Assembly (NCBI RefSeq): GCF_019090165.1
Contig: NZ_JAHRIB010000143.1
Coordinates: 62,001-126,000 of the forward strand
Origin: Streptomyces sp. BV286
GTDB taxonomy: Bacteria > Actinomycetota > Actinomycetes > Streptomycetales > Streptomycetaceae
Direction: 5' to 3'
DNA length: 64,000 nucleotides
Both the position numbers and the translations under genes were made by a program. The first letter of the stretch is position 1. Each line of letters begins with the position of its first letter. This document shows, piece by piece, positions 45,364-53,839 of the stretch. Below the pieces are notes generated by a model. The model did no database searches. It saw only the letters and a list, made by a program, of their open reading frames with translations, and was not told the origin of the DNA.

Positions 45364-47907
45364 TCAGGGGAAGCTGGTGATCTTCGAGGGGATGGTGTCC
45401 GACCCCGACGTCGGCGCCCCCGTGTTGTTGACGACGTGGGCGTACTGCCCCTTTCCGCCCAGCGACACGACCTGGATGCTGTGCAGTTTGATGCCAGTCC
45501 TGACCGGCACCTGGAAACCGTGGTGCTGGACGATCGTGGAGTCGGTCGTGAAGTTGCAGTAGCTGCCCAGGCCCCAGGCCTCGTGGACGGCCACGCTGTC
45601 GGCGACCTTGTAGGCGGCGTACCCGACGATGCCGTCGTGCGTGACGGCGGCGGCGTTCGGTACGTCGTAGGCCTTCTCGTTCTGGAAGAAGATCGTCCGG
45701 CCGCGTTCGCCGCTCCAGACCACGTCGTACTTGTTGAAGTGCTCGACGAACAGACCTGTGGCGAGGACGTCGTCGCCGTTGACCTCGAACCCGTAGTCGG
45801 CGCGGTTGGTCTCCCAGCCGACGCCCTCGCCGTGGTCGGCCCGCCAGATCCAGGTGTGGTCGACGATGACGTCGTCGCTGTTGACGACCATCGAGTGGGT
45901 GGCCAGGCCCGGTCCTGCCCCGCCGATTCGGATGAACACGTCCTGCACGGTGGTCGGATTGGCGGCGTGGTCGGCGGCGGCGCCCGGCGCTCCGACCTGG
46001 AGCAGCGTGTCGGACCTGGCGGCACCGGCGTCGATGAGGAAGCCCGCCAGCCTGACCCCGTCGACGTCGCCCACGTGCATGGCGTCGACGCCGTTGTCGG
46101 GGACGATCGTGGCCAGGCCCAGCCCGAGGACCACGGTGTTGGCGCGGTTCACGTCGATGGTCCGGTCGAGGTGGTAGACCCCGGGGGTGAACAGCAGGTT
46201 GAGGCCCTGGTCCAGCGCCGCGTTGATGGTCGAGGCGGTCGCGCCGGGCTTGACGACGTAGAACCGGCTGAGCGGGAGTGAGGTGCCGCCGGCGTTGGCG
46301 GGCCAGGACACACCACGGGCGTTGGTGCGCTTGCCGGGCACGAACACCTTGTAGTCGTCGCCGTCCAGGTAGAGGAACGGCTTCTCCCGGGAGATCGGGG
46401 TGGAGTCGAGCGTGGTGTACGGGCCGGTGTCGAAGTTCGTCGCCGGGGCGCCCTGCACACCGGAGAACGTCATGTTCCACACGCCGTTGGTCCAGCCGCC
46501 GACCGAGCTGTCGCGGGTGTACCACTGCTGCTGCGAGTACGGGCCGACCGTGCCGTCGATCTTCGAGTCGGCGATGTAGCCGCCGGAGGCCCAACCGTAG
46601 CCCGCCGGTGAGAGGTTGAGGCCGCCCTCCACATGGATCCGGCGGAACGGCGCGGCCTGGGCTACCGCCCAGCGGTCCGTGCCGTTGACGGGCTTGAGCG
46701 ACAGGTTCTCCGCCGAGCGCCAGAAGTTCTGGGTGGCGTTGCCGTCGAACCAGCCCGCGTCCACGGTGATGTCACCGTTGATCCGCACGTCGTCGGGGTT
46801 GAGGCCCAGTCCGGAGATCGAGGTGTAGAAGCCCAGCTGCGCGTTGATGCCGTTGTACGTGCCCGGCTTCATCAGGAACTGGTAGCGGCCCGAGCCGAAC
46901 TGCGCGGACTCCTGCTGGGCGAAGACCTGGTCGAACTTACCTTGCAGGTCCGGGGTGTTGGGATCCACCACGATGACGTTGGGGCCGAGGTCGCCGCCGC
47001 CCTCGATGGGCGGCGTGCTGGAGGTGCCGGTGTGGACCGCGACCTCCCACAGGGAGTAGCCGTAGGCGGTGGCACGGGCGGTCCCGTGGATCCGTACATA
47101 GCGGCCCGAGCCGCTGACGTCGTAGGAGGCTGTGCCGCCGGTGCCGTTCGTGACGGACTTCAGGGTCTTCCAGTCCTGGCCGTCGTCCGAGGCCTGGACG
47201 GTGAAGTCCTTGCCGTGGGCGGCCTCCCAGGTGAGGTCGACCTTGCAGATGTCCTGGACGGAACCGAGGTCCACGCGCACCCACTGAGGGTCGGACGCCT
47301 GACTGGACCAGCGGGTGCCGGTGTCGCCGTCGAAGGCGGACGCGGCGGGCGTGCCCGCGTTCTCCGTGGAGGAGGCGGTGGCCGGCCTGCCCCTGGCTGC
47401 GTTGGCGCTCGAACAGTCCCCGGCCGGGGGCGTGCCGGCATCGCCGAACACCTGGAACTCCCAGAGGGAGTAGCCGTATTCGGTGGCGCGGGTGACGCCC
47501 TGCATACGGACGTAGCGGCCCTGACCCGAGACGTCGAGCGTGTCGGTTCCGCCGTCCCCGCCGGTGACGGAGGTGAGGTCGGTCCAGGAGCTGCCGTTGT
47601 CGGAGGCCTGGATCTTGTACGACTTGCCGTACGCCGCCTCCCAGTTGAGGACGACCTGGGTGAGGGTGGCCGATGCTCCGAGGTCGACCTGGAGCCACTG
47701 GGCGTCGGTGCGGCCGGACGACCACCGGGTCCCGGTGTCGCCGTCGACGGCGTTGCCCGCGGGGGTCCCGGGGTTCTCGTCGGAGGAGGAGGTGGTGGCT
47801 CTGCCTTGGGAGAGCGGTACCTCGGCCGCGGTGGCCGGCAGTTGGAGGGGGAGGGACACGAGCGACGCCGCTGTGGCGAGCGCGATTCCCAGGGATCTGA
47901 GTCTCAT
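45364..47907 (-). CDS. Secreted beta-helix protein with two F5/8 type C domains
   Basis: An 847-residue exported protein. After the signal peptide (to about residue 28, PATAAEV) come two discoidin/F5_8-C carbohydrate-binding domains, about 30-170 and 175-310 (paired motifs GNAVDGDTGTRWSS / SAFDGDTGTRWSS and ATEYGYSLWE / ATAYGYSLWE). A large right-handed beta-helix domain follows, with GRYQFLMKPGTYNGINAQLG, ISGLGLNPDDV and a late DHTWIWRADHGEG segment. Relatives are often misannotated as adenylyl cyclase; the fold resembles GH55/pectate-lyase-like enzymes, so a polysaccharide-active role is likely but unproven. ATG 47907 follows CGGAGTG. An inverted repeat at 48034-48058 may control it. Confidence 0.85.
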   Translation of the reverse strand: MRLRSLGIALATAASLVSLPLQLPATAAEVPLSQGRATTSSSDENPGTPAGNAVDGDTGTRWSSGRTDAQWLQVDLGASATLTQVVLNWEAAYGKSYKIQASDNGSSWTDLTSVTGGDGGTDTLDVSGQGRYVRMQGVTRATEYGYSLWEFQVFGDAGTPPAGDCSSANAARGRPATASSTENAGTPAASAFDGDTGTRWSSQASDPQWVRVDLGSVQDICKVDLTWEAAHGKDFTVQASDDGQDWKTLKSVTNGTGGTASYDVSGSGRYVRIHGTARATAYGYSLWEVAVHTGTSSTPPIEGGGDLGPNVIVVDPNTPDLQGKFDQVFAQQESAQFGSGRYQFLMKPGTYNGINAQLGFYTSISGLGLNPDDVRINGDITVDAGWFDGNATQNFWRSAENLSLKPVNGTDRWAVAQAAPFRRIHVEGGLNLSPAGYGWASGGYIADSKIDGTVGPYSQQQWYTRDSSVGGWTNGVWNMTFSGVQGAPATNFDTGPYTTLDSTPISREKPFLYLDGDDYKVFVPGKRTNARGVSWPANAGGTSLPLSRFYVVKPGATASTINAALDQGLNLLFTPGVYHLDRTIDVNRANTVVLGLGLATIVPDNGVDAMHVGDVDGVRLAGFLIDAGAARSDTLLQVGAPGAAADHAANPTTVQDVFIRIGGAGPGLATHSMVVNSDDVIVDHTWIWRADHGEGVGWETNRADYGFEVNGDDVLATGLFVEHFNKYDVVWSGERGRTIFFQNEKAYDVPNAAAVTHDGIVGYAAYKVADSVAVHEAWGLGSYCNFTTDSTIVQHHGFQVPVRTGIKLHSIQVVSLGGKGQYAHVVNNTGAPTSGSDTIPSKITSFP

Positions 47908-48033
47908 ACGTTCACTCCGTGCGGAAGTGGAGGGGCGGCTCTGGGGCTGCCGGGCGCGCGGTGCCGTGACCTCACGGAGAAGTCCGAGAGGTCCGCGGAA
48001 GTCCAAAGCCGTTGGGGGAGTGCTTAGTTCATG

Positions 48034-48058
48034 TGTTGATTTAAGTAATGAATCAACA
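48034..48058. promoter_or_regulatory. TGTTGATT/AATCAACA inverted repeat
   Basis: An 8-bp perfect inverted repeat with a 9-nt AT-rich spacer (TAAGTAATG) in very GC-rich DNA, about 127 bp upstream of the beta-helix gene. It is probably an operator. Confidence 0.6.
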
Positions 48059-48172
48059 GCCGGGCAACCCGTCGGACAAGACTTCTTCGTGGACTCGTTC
48101 GCCGCCCCCGGCCGGATCCGCGAGTCGACGCACGCGATACCTGCTCCGGCCCGCCTTCAGGGGTTGAAGCTT

Positions 48173-48198
48173 CGCGCGCCCGGCAAGCCGGGCGCGCG
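48173..48198. terminator. GC-rich hairpin terminator
   Basis: CGCGCGCCCGGC and GCCGGGCGCGCG form a perfect inverted repeat around AA, about 32 bp past the stop of the 48230-49150 gene. Confidence 0.88.
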
Positions 48199-48229
48199 GA
48201 CCCCTGTGAACCCCGCGGCCGTCGGGCCC

Positions 48230-49150
48230 TCAGCGCATGAGAGCGCCGCGCAGCGTCAGTCCGTAGGTGACGCGCAGGCGCCGCAGTTCCCAGAGAGCGA
48301 CCGCGGTGACCGAGAGCGGGGCCCCGAGCATGACCACGATCCGCGTGGGGCCCGGCAGCGTGTCGTAGGCGCCGGTGAACAGGTCCACCAGCGTCATCTC
48401 CCACACGAGCGCCGTCGCCAGCACCGGAGGGACCGTCTCGTGGATGTCCGCGGTACGGAAGACGTGGACGAGGGACATTCCGATGCCGTAGATGACGAAC
48501 GGCAGGACCCAAGCGATCGTGAGCAGCGTGACGACGACGGTGACCACTGTGGTCGGAGCGTTCGTGGCGAACTCGCCGTTGGCGAATCCGGTGAGCACCA
48601 GCACGGGGAACACGGCGACCCCGGCGATGATCGCCAGCACCGAACCCACCGGCTTGGCCGTGCGGCGCAACAACTCCTGGCGGGCCGGAGGGCGGGCCAC
48701 GGCGATCAGCAGGCCGACGATCACCGGGAAAGTCACCGAGAGGACGAGGACGTTGATCCACGACTGGTTGAGGCGGTCGCTCGCGACGTCCCCGGCGGAA
48801 TGGACCAGCTTGTAGGAGAACATCACCCACAGAACGGCGGCCAGACCCACGATGCTGCGGATCTTCTGGATCCGGGCGACCACCGCGTCGTCGACGCGCC
48901 CCGGCCGCGAGGGGGTGAAGACCTTGCGTCCGATCGCGATGGGCCCCACCGTGCGCCAGACCCGGCCGGCCCGGCCCACACGCGGAGCGGGAGGCGGCCC
49001 GGGATGCGGATAGCCGGGTTGCGGCGGGTAGGGGTGAGGGTAACCGCCTTGCGGCGGCGGGGTGTTCGGGTACGGACCCGGTGGTGGGGCAGGAGCGTTG
49101 GGACCGTAGGGGTCGTACGGCGGCTGGCCCTGCGGATTCCAGGCGTTCAT
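48230..49150 (-). CDS. Membrane protein with Pro/Gly/Tyr-rich N-terminus
   Basis: A 306-residue protein. Residues 1-55 are a low-complexity Pro/Gly/Tyr tail (YDPYGPNAPAPPPGPYPN and similar), common on Streptomyces membrane proteins. Six hydrophobic helices follow, with the first near IVGLAAVLWVMFSYKLV and the last near RIVVMLGAPLSVTAVALW. No enzyme motif is seen. The function is unknown. It is followed by a strong terminator. Confidence 0.8.
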   Translation of the reverse strand: MNAWNPQGQPPYDPYGPNAPAPPPGPYPNTPPPQGGYPHPYPPQPGYPHPGPPPAPRVGRAGRVWRTVGPIAIGRKVFTPSRPGRVDDAVVARIQKIRSIVGLAAVLWVMFSYKLVHSAGDVASDRLNQSWINVLVLSVTFPVIVGLLIAVARPPARQELLRRTAKPVGSVLAIIAGVAVFPVLVLTGFANGEFATNAPTTVVTVVVTLLTIAWVLPFVIYGIGMSLVHVFRTADIHETVPPVLATALVWEMTLVDLFTGAYDTLPGPTRIVVMLGAPLSVTAVALWELRRLRVTYGLTLRGALMR

Positions 49151-49332
49151 TTCTGCGGTTCCCCCGACTTCGCGACTGAGGTGACGGACGCGTCGCGGCA
49201 GTGTATTGGTTGCACGTGGGAAGACATCCACCCCGGTCGGACGGTGCGAACGCCCACCGGTGGCGGGGGCGCCGCGGCACACGCCACCGCGGCGGCCGGT
49301 CGCGGCGGGCGGCGAGCAAAAGCAGGGTGCGG

Positions 49333-49368
49333 ACCGGTCCCCCCAACCGGACCGGTCCCCCCAACCGG
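49333..49368. repeat. 18-bp tandem duplication
   Basis: ACCGGTCCCCCCAACCGG occurs twice head to tail (49333-49350 and 49351-49368) in the gap downstream of the YihY gene. It may help terminate transcription, as CCGG...CCGG arms can pair. Confidence 0.9.
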
Positions 49369-49398
49369 CCCGGCCGTCCTCCGGCCGGAGCGGGCGGC

Positions 49399-50439
49399 TC
49401 ACTCCATGCGGCGCTGATCCTCTTCGCTCCACGCGCGGGTGTCCCGCGGCGGCACATACGGCTCCTCGCTGTCCGGCAGTCCGCCGGCGATGGCACGCTG
49501 GCGGGCCATCTCGGAGTCGAACTCCAAACCGAGCAGGATCGCGATGTTGCTGATCCACAGCCAGACCAGGAAGACGATGACACCGGCGAGCGTGCCGTAG
49601 GTCTTGTTGTACGAGCCGAAGTTCGCCACGTAGAACGCGAACCCGGCCGAAGCGACCATCCAGATCAGCAGGGCCAGCACGCTGCCGGGCGTGATCCACT
49701 TGAAGCCGCGGCCCTTCACGTTCGGTGTCGCCCAGTACAGGAGGGCGATCATCATGGTGACCAGGACGACCAGCACCGGCCACTTCGCGATCGCCCACAC
49801 GGTCAGTGCCTCGTCCCCGATCCCCAGCGCACCACCGGCCTGGCTGGCCAGGCCTCCGGTGAACACCACGATCAGCGCGCTGAACACCGCCAGGATCAGC
49901 AGCACCACGGTGACGCCGACCCGGATGGGCAGCACCTTCCACACGGGGCGCCCCTCGGGCATGTCGTAGACGACGTTGGCGGTGCGAATGAAGGCCGCCA
50001 CATAACCGGACGCCGACCATACGGCCAGGACGATGCCGACCACGGCCATGACCGAGCCGATGCCGCCGCGCCCCTGCAACTGCGTCACCGCGTCGCTGAT
50101 GATGTCCCGCGCGGAACCGGGAGTCAGCTTTTTGACGTTGTCCAGTACCTCCTGCGTCGCCGACTTCCCCGCGATGCCCAGGAGCGAGACCAGGAGCAGC
50201 AGCGCCGGAAACAGCGAGAGGACCCCGTAGTACGTCAGTGCCGCTGCCCTGTCGGCGAGTTCGTCGTCCTGGAACTCCTTCACCGTGCCTTTCAGCACGG
50301 CCAGCCAGGACCGCTTGGGCAACTGGGTGGGCTCGTCCGGTGCCCGTTCTTCGATCTGCTCTCCCGGGCCCGGTGTCTGATCCTGCCCGGACCCCGACGC
50401 CGTACCGCCGTCGTGATCGGATTTCGATGTCCTTGCCAT
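49399..50439 (-). CDS. YihY/BrkB family membrane protein
   Basis: A 346-residue membrane protein. A charged 50-residue N-terminus precedes the YihY/virulence-factor-BrkB domain (DRAAALTYYGVLSLFPALLLLVSL, then about six helices, and FGSYNKTYGTLAGVIVFLVWLWISN). The C-terminal tail is acidic. Family function is not settled; transport or cell-envelope roles have been proposed. ATG 50439. Confidence 0.92.
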   Translation of the reverse strand: MARTSKSDHDGGTASGSGQDQTPGPGEQIEERAPDEPTQLPKRSWLAVLKGTVKEFQDDELADRAAALTYYGVLSLFPALLLLVSLLGIAGKSATQEVLDNVKKLTPGSARDIISDAVTQLQGRGGIGSVMAVVGIVLAVWSASGYVAAFIRTANVVYDMPEGRPVWKVLPIRVGVTVVLLILAVFSALIVVFTGGLASQAGGALGIGDEALTVWAIAKWPVLVVLVTMMIALLYWATPNVKGRGFKWITPGSVLALLIWMVASAGFAFYVANFGSYNKTYGTLAGVIVFLVWLWISNIAILLGLEFDSEMARQRAIAGGLPDSEEPYVPPRDTRAWSEEDQRRME

Positions 50440-50619
50440 GGCGGCCGAGTATCCCGACCCGCTCCGCCCATGCGCCGGTGGGCGGTCCGGCGGAGCTGAC
50501 CGGAAACGATGGTTCCGCCGGGTTGTAGGCAGGCGTTCATCGGGTACCCGCCGCGGCGAGACGAGATCCACGGGGCAGAACTCCTGCTCCGTGGCACTCA
50601 GTGGAAAGGAGTCACGCTG

Positions 50620-51078
50620 ATGAGCACGGTCAAGGAATCGGTCGAGGTCGAGGTCCCGGTCAGCATCGCCTACAACCAGTGGACCCAGTTCGAGGAGTTC
50701 CCGAACTTCATGGAGGGGGTCGAGGAGATCAGGCAGCTCGACGACCGCCACAACCGCTGGACCACCAAGATCGGCGGCGTGAAGCGGGAGTTCGACACCG
50801 AGATCGTCGACCAGTTCCCTGATGAGCGGATCACCTGGCGCACCACCAGCGGTGACACGAAGCAGAAGGGCACGGTCAGCTTCCAGCGCCTGGACGAGAC
50901 GCACACACGGGTCCAGCTCGTGATGGACGTCGAGCCGACGGGGATGGCGGAGAAGGCCGCCGACATGACGGGCACGATCGACCGTCGTGTCAAGGGTGAC
51001 CTGCGACGCTTCAAGGAGTACATCGAGCAGCAGGGCGGCGCGTCCGGTTCGTGGCGCGGCCGCATCACGCCCGGCTGA
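50620..51078 (+). CDS. SRPBCC family protein (polyketide cyclase/dehydrase-like)
   Basis: A 152-residue START/Bet v1-like protein (ESVEVEVPVSIAYNQWTQFEEFPNFMEGVEEI, typical N-terminus). This subfamily binds hydrophobic ligands and is widespread as single copies in Streptomyces outside polyketide clusters; no PKS is near. Start ATG 50620 follows GGAAAGGAG. A very strong terminator follows. Confidence 0.92.
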   Translation: MSTVKESVEVEVPVSIAYNQWTQFEEFPNFMEGVEEIRQLDDRHNRWTTKIGGVKREFDTEIVDQFPDERITWRTTSGDTKQKGTVSFQRLDETHTRVQLVMDVEPTGMAEKAADMTGTIDRRVKGDLRRFKEYIEQQGGASGSWRGRITPG

Positions 51079-51145
51079 CCACACTTCCCTCCGCATCCGG
51101 CGCGCGGCAGGTCTTTCGCCCGGCGCGCCGGATCACCGAGGACCG

Positions 51146-51187
51146 GGCTCCCTCGCGGCGGCACCATGGTGCCGCCGCGAGGGAGCC
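51146..51187. terminator. 42-bp perfect palindrome, terminator
   Basis: Twenty-one bases (GGCTCCCTCGCGGCGGCACCA at 51146-51166, written here in two parts: GGCTCCCTCG then CGGCGGCACCA) are followed directly by their exact reverse complement, then TTT. It lies 67 bp past the SRPBCC stop codon. Confidence 0.93.
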
Positions 51188-51250
51188 TTTCGGCGTCCGT
51201 CCCTCAGGGCCGTACGCGACCGGTAGAGCGGGACGAGCCGAGAGGTTGCG

Positions 51251-52111
51251 ATGTTCGAGGGTTTCGCATGCGAGCTGGTTCAGCTCGGGGAGTCGTCCGC
51301 CTTCGTCCGCCACGGCGGCGAGGGCCCGCCGGTCGTGCTGCTGCACGGCCATCCGAGAACGTCCGCCACCTGGCACCGGGTCGCTCCCCGGCTGGTCGAG
51401 CGGGGCTTCACCGTCGTCTGTCCCGACCTGCGCGGATACGGCAGGTCCCGTGGCCCGGCGCCCACCGACGATCACGTGGGTCATTCGAAGCGGGCGGTCG
51501 CGCGGGACGTGGTCGAGGTGATGCGCTTCCTCGGCCATGAAAGGTTTGCGGTCGCCGGGCACGACCGTGGGGGCGCGGTTGCGCTGCGGCTGGCTCTCGA
51601 TCACCCCGAGGCGGTGTCGCGCGTGGCGCTCCTCGACTGCCTGCCCCTGAGCGAGCACCTGTCCCGCATCACCGCGAAGTTCGCCACCGAGTGGTGGCAC
51701 TGGTTCTTCTTCGCCCAGCCGGACATCCCCGAGCGCGTCATCAACGCCGATCCGGACAGCTGGTACCAGGGAGACCCGCGGAGCATGGGCCAGGAGAACC
51801 ACGACGAGTGGCGCAAGGCCACGAGAGACCCCGACGTGGTGCGGGCGATGCTGGAGGACTACCGGGCGGGGCTGACCGTCGACCGGCGTCACGAGGAGGC
51901 CGACCGGGCCGCCGGGGTACGGATCGCGTGCCCCACGCTCGTGTTGTGGTCGCTCCGGGACGATCTGGAGGACCTCTACGGCGACCCGTTGAAGATCTGG
52001 GCGGACTGGGCGCCCGACGTGCGGGGGCACGGAATCGATTCCGGGCACCACGTGGCCGAAGAGGCTCCCGACGCGCTCGCCACCGCCCTCGGGGACTTCT
52101 TCCTCACCTGA
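51251..52111 (+). CDS. Haloacetate-dehalogenase-like alpha/beta hydrolase
   Basis: A 286-residue alpha/beta hydrolase with an aspartate nucleophile: VAGHDRGGAV (Asp105, Arg106). His150-Trp151 (WWHWFFFAQP) match the halide-binding pair of fluoroacetate dehalogenases. Asp129 (LLDCLP) and His266 (DSGHHVAEE) complete the triad. The second carboxylate-binding Arg of those enzymes (D-R-G-x-R) is Ala109 here, so haloacetate may not be the true substrate; an epoxide or other haloacid is possible. ATG 51251 follows GAGAGGTTGCG. Confidence 0.85.
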   Translation: MFEGFACELVQLGESSAFVRHGGEGPPVVLLHGHPRTSATWHRVAPRLVERGFTVVCPDLRGYGRSRGPAPTDDHVGHSKRAVARDVVEVMRFLGHERFAVAGHDRGGAVALRLALDHPEAVSRVALLDCLPLSEHLSRITAKFATEWWHWFFFAQPDIPERVINADPDSWYQGDPRSMGQENHDEWRKATRDPDVVRAMLEDYRAGLTVDRRHEEADRAAGVRIACPTLVLWSLRDDLEDLYGDPLKIWADWAPDVRGHGIDSGHHVAEEAPDALATALGDFFLT

Positions 52112-52204
52112 CGATTTCGAGCCCCGTCGGGGGGCGCGGACGCGCGCCGTCGGCCGCGGACGGCACCGCGGCCTCGGCTGCGGACTTCCGGCGCGGCCGG
52201 CCGC

Positions 52205-53131
52205 TCAGCAGTCGATGTAGCAGCGGACGACGGTGCCGTCGGGGCCCGTGTGGACGCGTACGAGATCGGTCAGGTAGTTGACCAGCAGCAGGCCGCGACC
52301 GCCCCGCTGGGCGGGCGGCCTCGGCCGTCGTCCCGCGAGCGGATCCTTCAGGTGCCCCTGGTCGCGGACCTCGCACACCACCTGACCGTTCTCGGTCCAC
52401 ACGCGCACGGTGCCCGTGCCACCGCCGTGCACCACGCTGTTGGTGGTCAGCTCGGCCGCGACCAGCGCCAGGTCCTCCAGCCGCATGCCGGACAGCCCGA
52501 ACCGCGCGGCCCGCTCGACCACGAAGTGACGGGCCCTCGGCAGGTCGTCCGCGCCGAAGTCACAGGACTCGGCGGCCTCCTCGAGCGCCAGGGGCTCGTT
52601 GTAGAGCGCGACCACCTGCTCGGGCGCGTAGGAGGGGCTGGTCCGCTCGCGGCCGCCGGAGATCACGACGGGATGGGTCGCGTACGCGTCGGTCAGCACC
52701 TGCTCGCTGAGCCCCTCGGCGTCGTACGGGCAGAGGATCGTCGCGTCCCTGCCCTGGAACGCGGAGTTGATCAGCGCCTCGTGCTGAGCGCAGGCCGGGT
52801 ACTCCAGGCCGGAGCGGTCGGGCCAGATCGGCTCGCCGATGATCCGCACCCGCGTCCGCGGATGGGCGTCGGCGAAGACGCGCAGCACCCGGGGGATGAT
52901 CCGCCCCGGATTGCGGCCCGCCTGGGTCATGTCGATGAACTGCACGTCCGTCGCGGCCTCGCCCAGGGCCGTTCGGAGGACTGTGAGGTTCGGGCCGGGC
53001 ACGGCGACCGCCACCGGTTCGCCGGCCTCAAGGCCGTCCCGGATGAACGACACGGTGCCGTCCACGTACTCCTCTTCGCCGCGGTAGAACAGCGCGGGAT
53101 GTACGAAGGGCTCGGTGACCGGGGCCGTCAT
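52205..53131 (-). CDS. MEDS domain plus RsbW-like ATPase regulator
   Basis: A 308-residue protein. Residues 1-165 form a MEDS domain (HPALFYRGEEEYVDGTVSFIRDGL start). Residues 205-308 form an HATPase of the anti-sigma kinase type (LALVAAELTTNSVVHGGG N-box; VRDQGHLKDP G1; RGGRGLLLVNYLTD G2). This layout is called anti-sigma factor RsbA-like. It would phosphorylate or bind a STAS antagonist. Its ATG overlaps the stop of the upstream STAS gene by 4 nt. Confidence 0.92.
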   Translation of the reverse strand: MTAPVTEPFVHPALFYRGEEEYVDGTVSFIRDGLEAGEPVAVAVPGPNLTVLRTALGEAATDVQFIDMTQAGRNPGRIIPRVLRVFADAHPRTRVRIIGEPIWPDRSGLEYPACAQHEALINSAFQGRDATILCPYDAEGLSEQVLTDAYATHPVVISGGRERTSPSYAPEQVVALYNEPLALEEAAESCDFGADDLPRARHFVVERAARFGLSGMRLEDLALVAAELTTNSVVHGGGTGTVRVWTENGQVVCEVRDQGHLKDPLAGRRPRPPAQRGGRGLLLVNYLTDLVRVHTGPDGTVVRCYIDC

Positions 53132-53499
53132 CGCGACACCACCTCGACGCCAGGCAGGTCGGGCCAGAACATGTCGAGCACTCGCCCGACGGCGGCGGGC
53201 GGCTGTTCGAGCATGATGCGACGTCCCTCGGGAAGCCCTTGTGCGGCGACCGCGAGTGCGGAAACCCCGGCGACGTCGACGAAGGTGACCGCGGAGAGCT
53301 CCAAGTGGCACACCTCCACGTCCTCCAGGGCCAACCGGTCCAGTGCCTGTTCCCAGGCCGGGCGCGTGGCCAGACTGATCTCGCCGGCCGCCTGCCAGCC
53401 CGTACGATCCGCCAGCGGGCGCACCTGCAGGGTGCCCGCGGACTGTGCCGGGAACTCGTCCGGCGGATCCGCCTCCCACGCTCTGTCCACACTGACCAC
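53128..53499 (-). CDS. STAS-domain anti-sigma factor antagonist lacking the phospho-serine
   Basis: A 123-residue STAS protein (LADRTGWQAAGEISLATRP, CHLELSAVTFVDVAGVSALAV). In SpoIIAA/RsbV the sequence DSSG carries the serine phosphorylated by the partner kinase; here it is Asp75-Val-Ala-Gly78, so no phosphorylatable residue is present at that site. It is coupled to the MEDS/ATPase gene by ATGA overlap, so the two proteins should work together, perhaps by ligand-dependent binding instead of phosphorylation. Confidence 0.9.
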   Translation of the reverse strand: MVSVDRAWEADPPDEFPAQSAGTLQVRPLADRTGWQAAGEISLATRPAWEQALDRLALEDVEVCHLELSAVTFVDVAGVSALAVAAQGLPEGRRIMLEQPPAAVGRVLDMFWPDLPGVEVVSR

Positions 53500-53839
53500 C
53501 CCTGGAATGCCGCCGGTTCCCGGTCAGTATCCCCCGTCCGGAGCCCGGCGAGGGCCACAGGAGCATTTCGATGATCTGATCGATCGCAAACCTTCGGCAA
53601 CGGCCGACGACGGTCACGGAGCGACCGGGCGGGCCCGTGGACCGGAGGGCCTGGTGGTCGCCCGGGCCCGCGTCTTCGGGCCCGTGTCCTCGACCCCCGC
53701 GCGCCGGAGGGCACCACACCAGCAGGGCCGCGGAGAGACCGGGCGTCTCTCCGCGGCCCTGGACGGAGCCGGCGGGCGCCCGGCCGCGTCGGGCGAAGCA
53801 TGCCGCGGCCGGGCTGTCGGAGGTCCTGGTCCCTCCCGG
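53500..53839. other. 340-bp gap
   Basis: It contains the STAS gene promoter side (53500-53600; a short AT-richer patch GATGATCTGATCGATCGC near 53570) and the hairpin at 53723-53761. No gene seen. Confidence 0.4.
53723..53761. terminator. 17-bp perfect hairpin terminator
   Basis: CAGGGCCGCGGAGAGAC and GTCTCTCCGCGGCCCTG pair perfectly around CGGGC. It lies downstream of the hemerythrin remnant. Confidence 0.9.

Larger units (their letters stand above)
47908..48229. promoter_or_regulatory. Upstream region of the beta-helix protein gene
   Basis: A 322-bp gap. It carries the AT-rich inverted repeat at 48034-48058 and, at 48173-48198, the terminator of the next gene. The leader from the likely promoter near 48030 to the start at 47907 is about 110 nt. 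Confidence 0.5.

Noticed and set aside
45364..47907. Adenylate cyclase
   Set aside because: No cyclase catalytic motif; domains are F5/8-C and beta-helix, and the protein is secreted.
49333..49368. CRISPR-like or mobile-element repeat
   Set aside because: Only two adjacent 18-bp copies without spacers; a simple tandem duplication.
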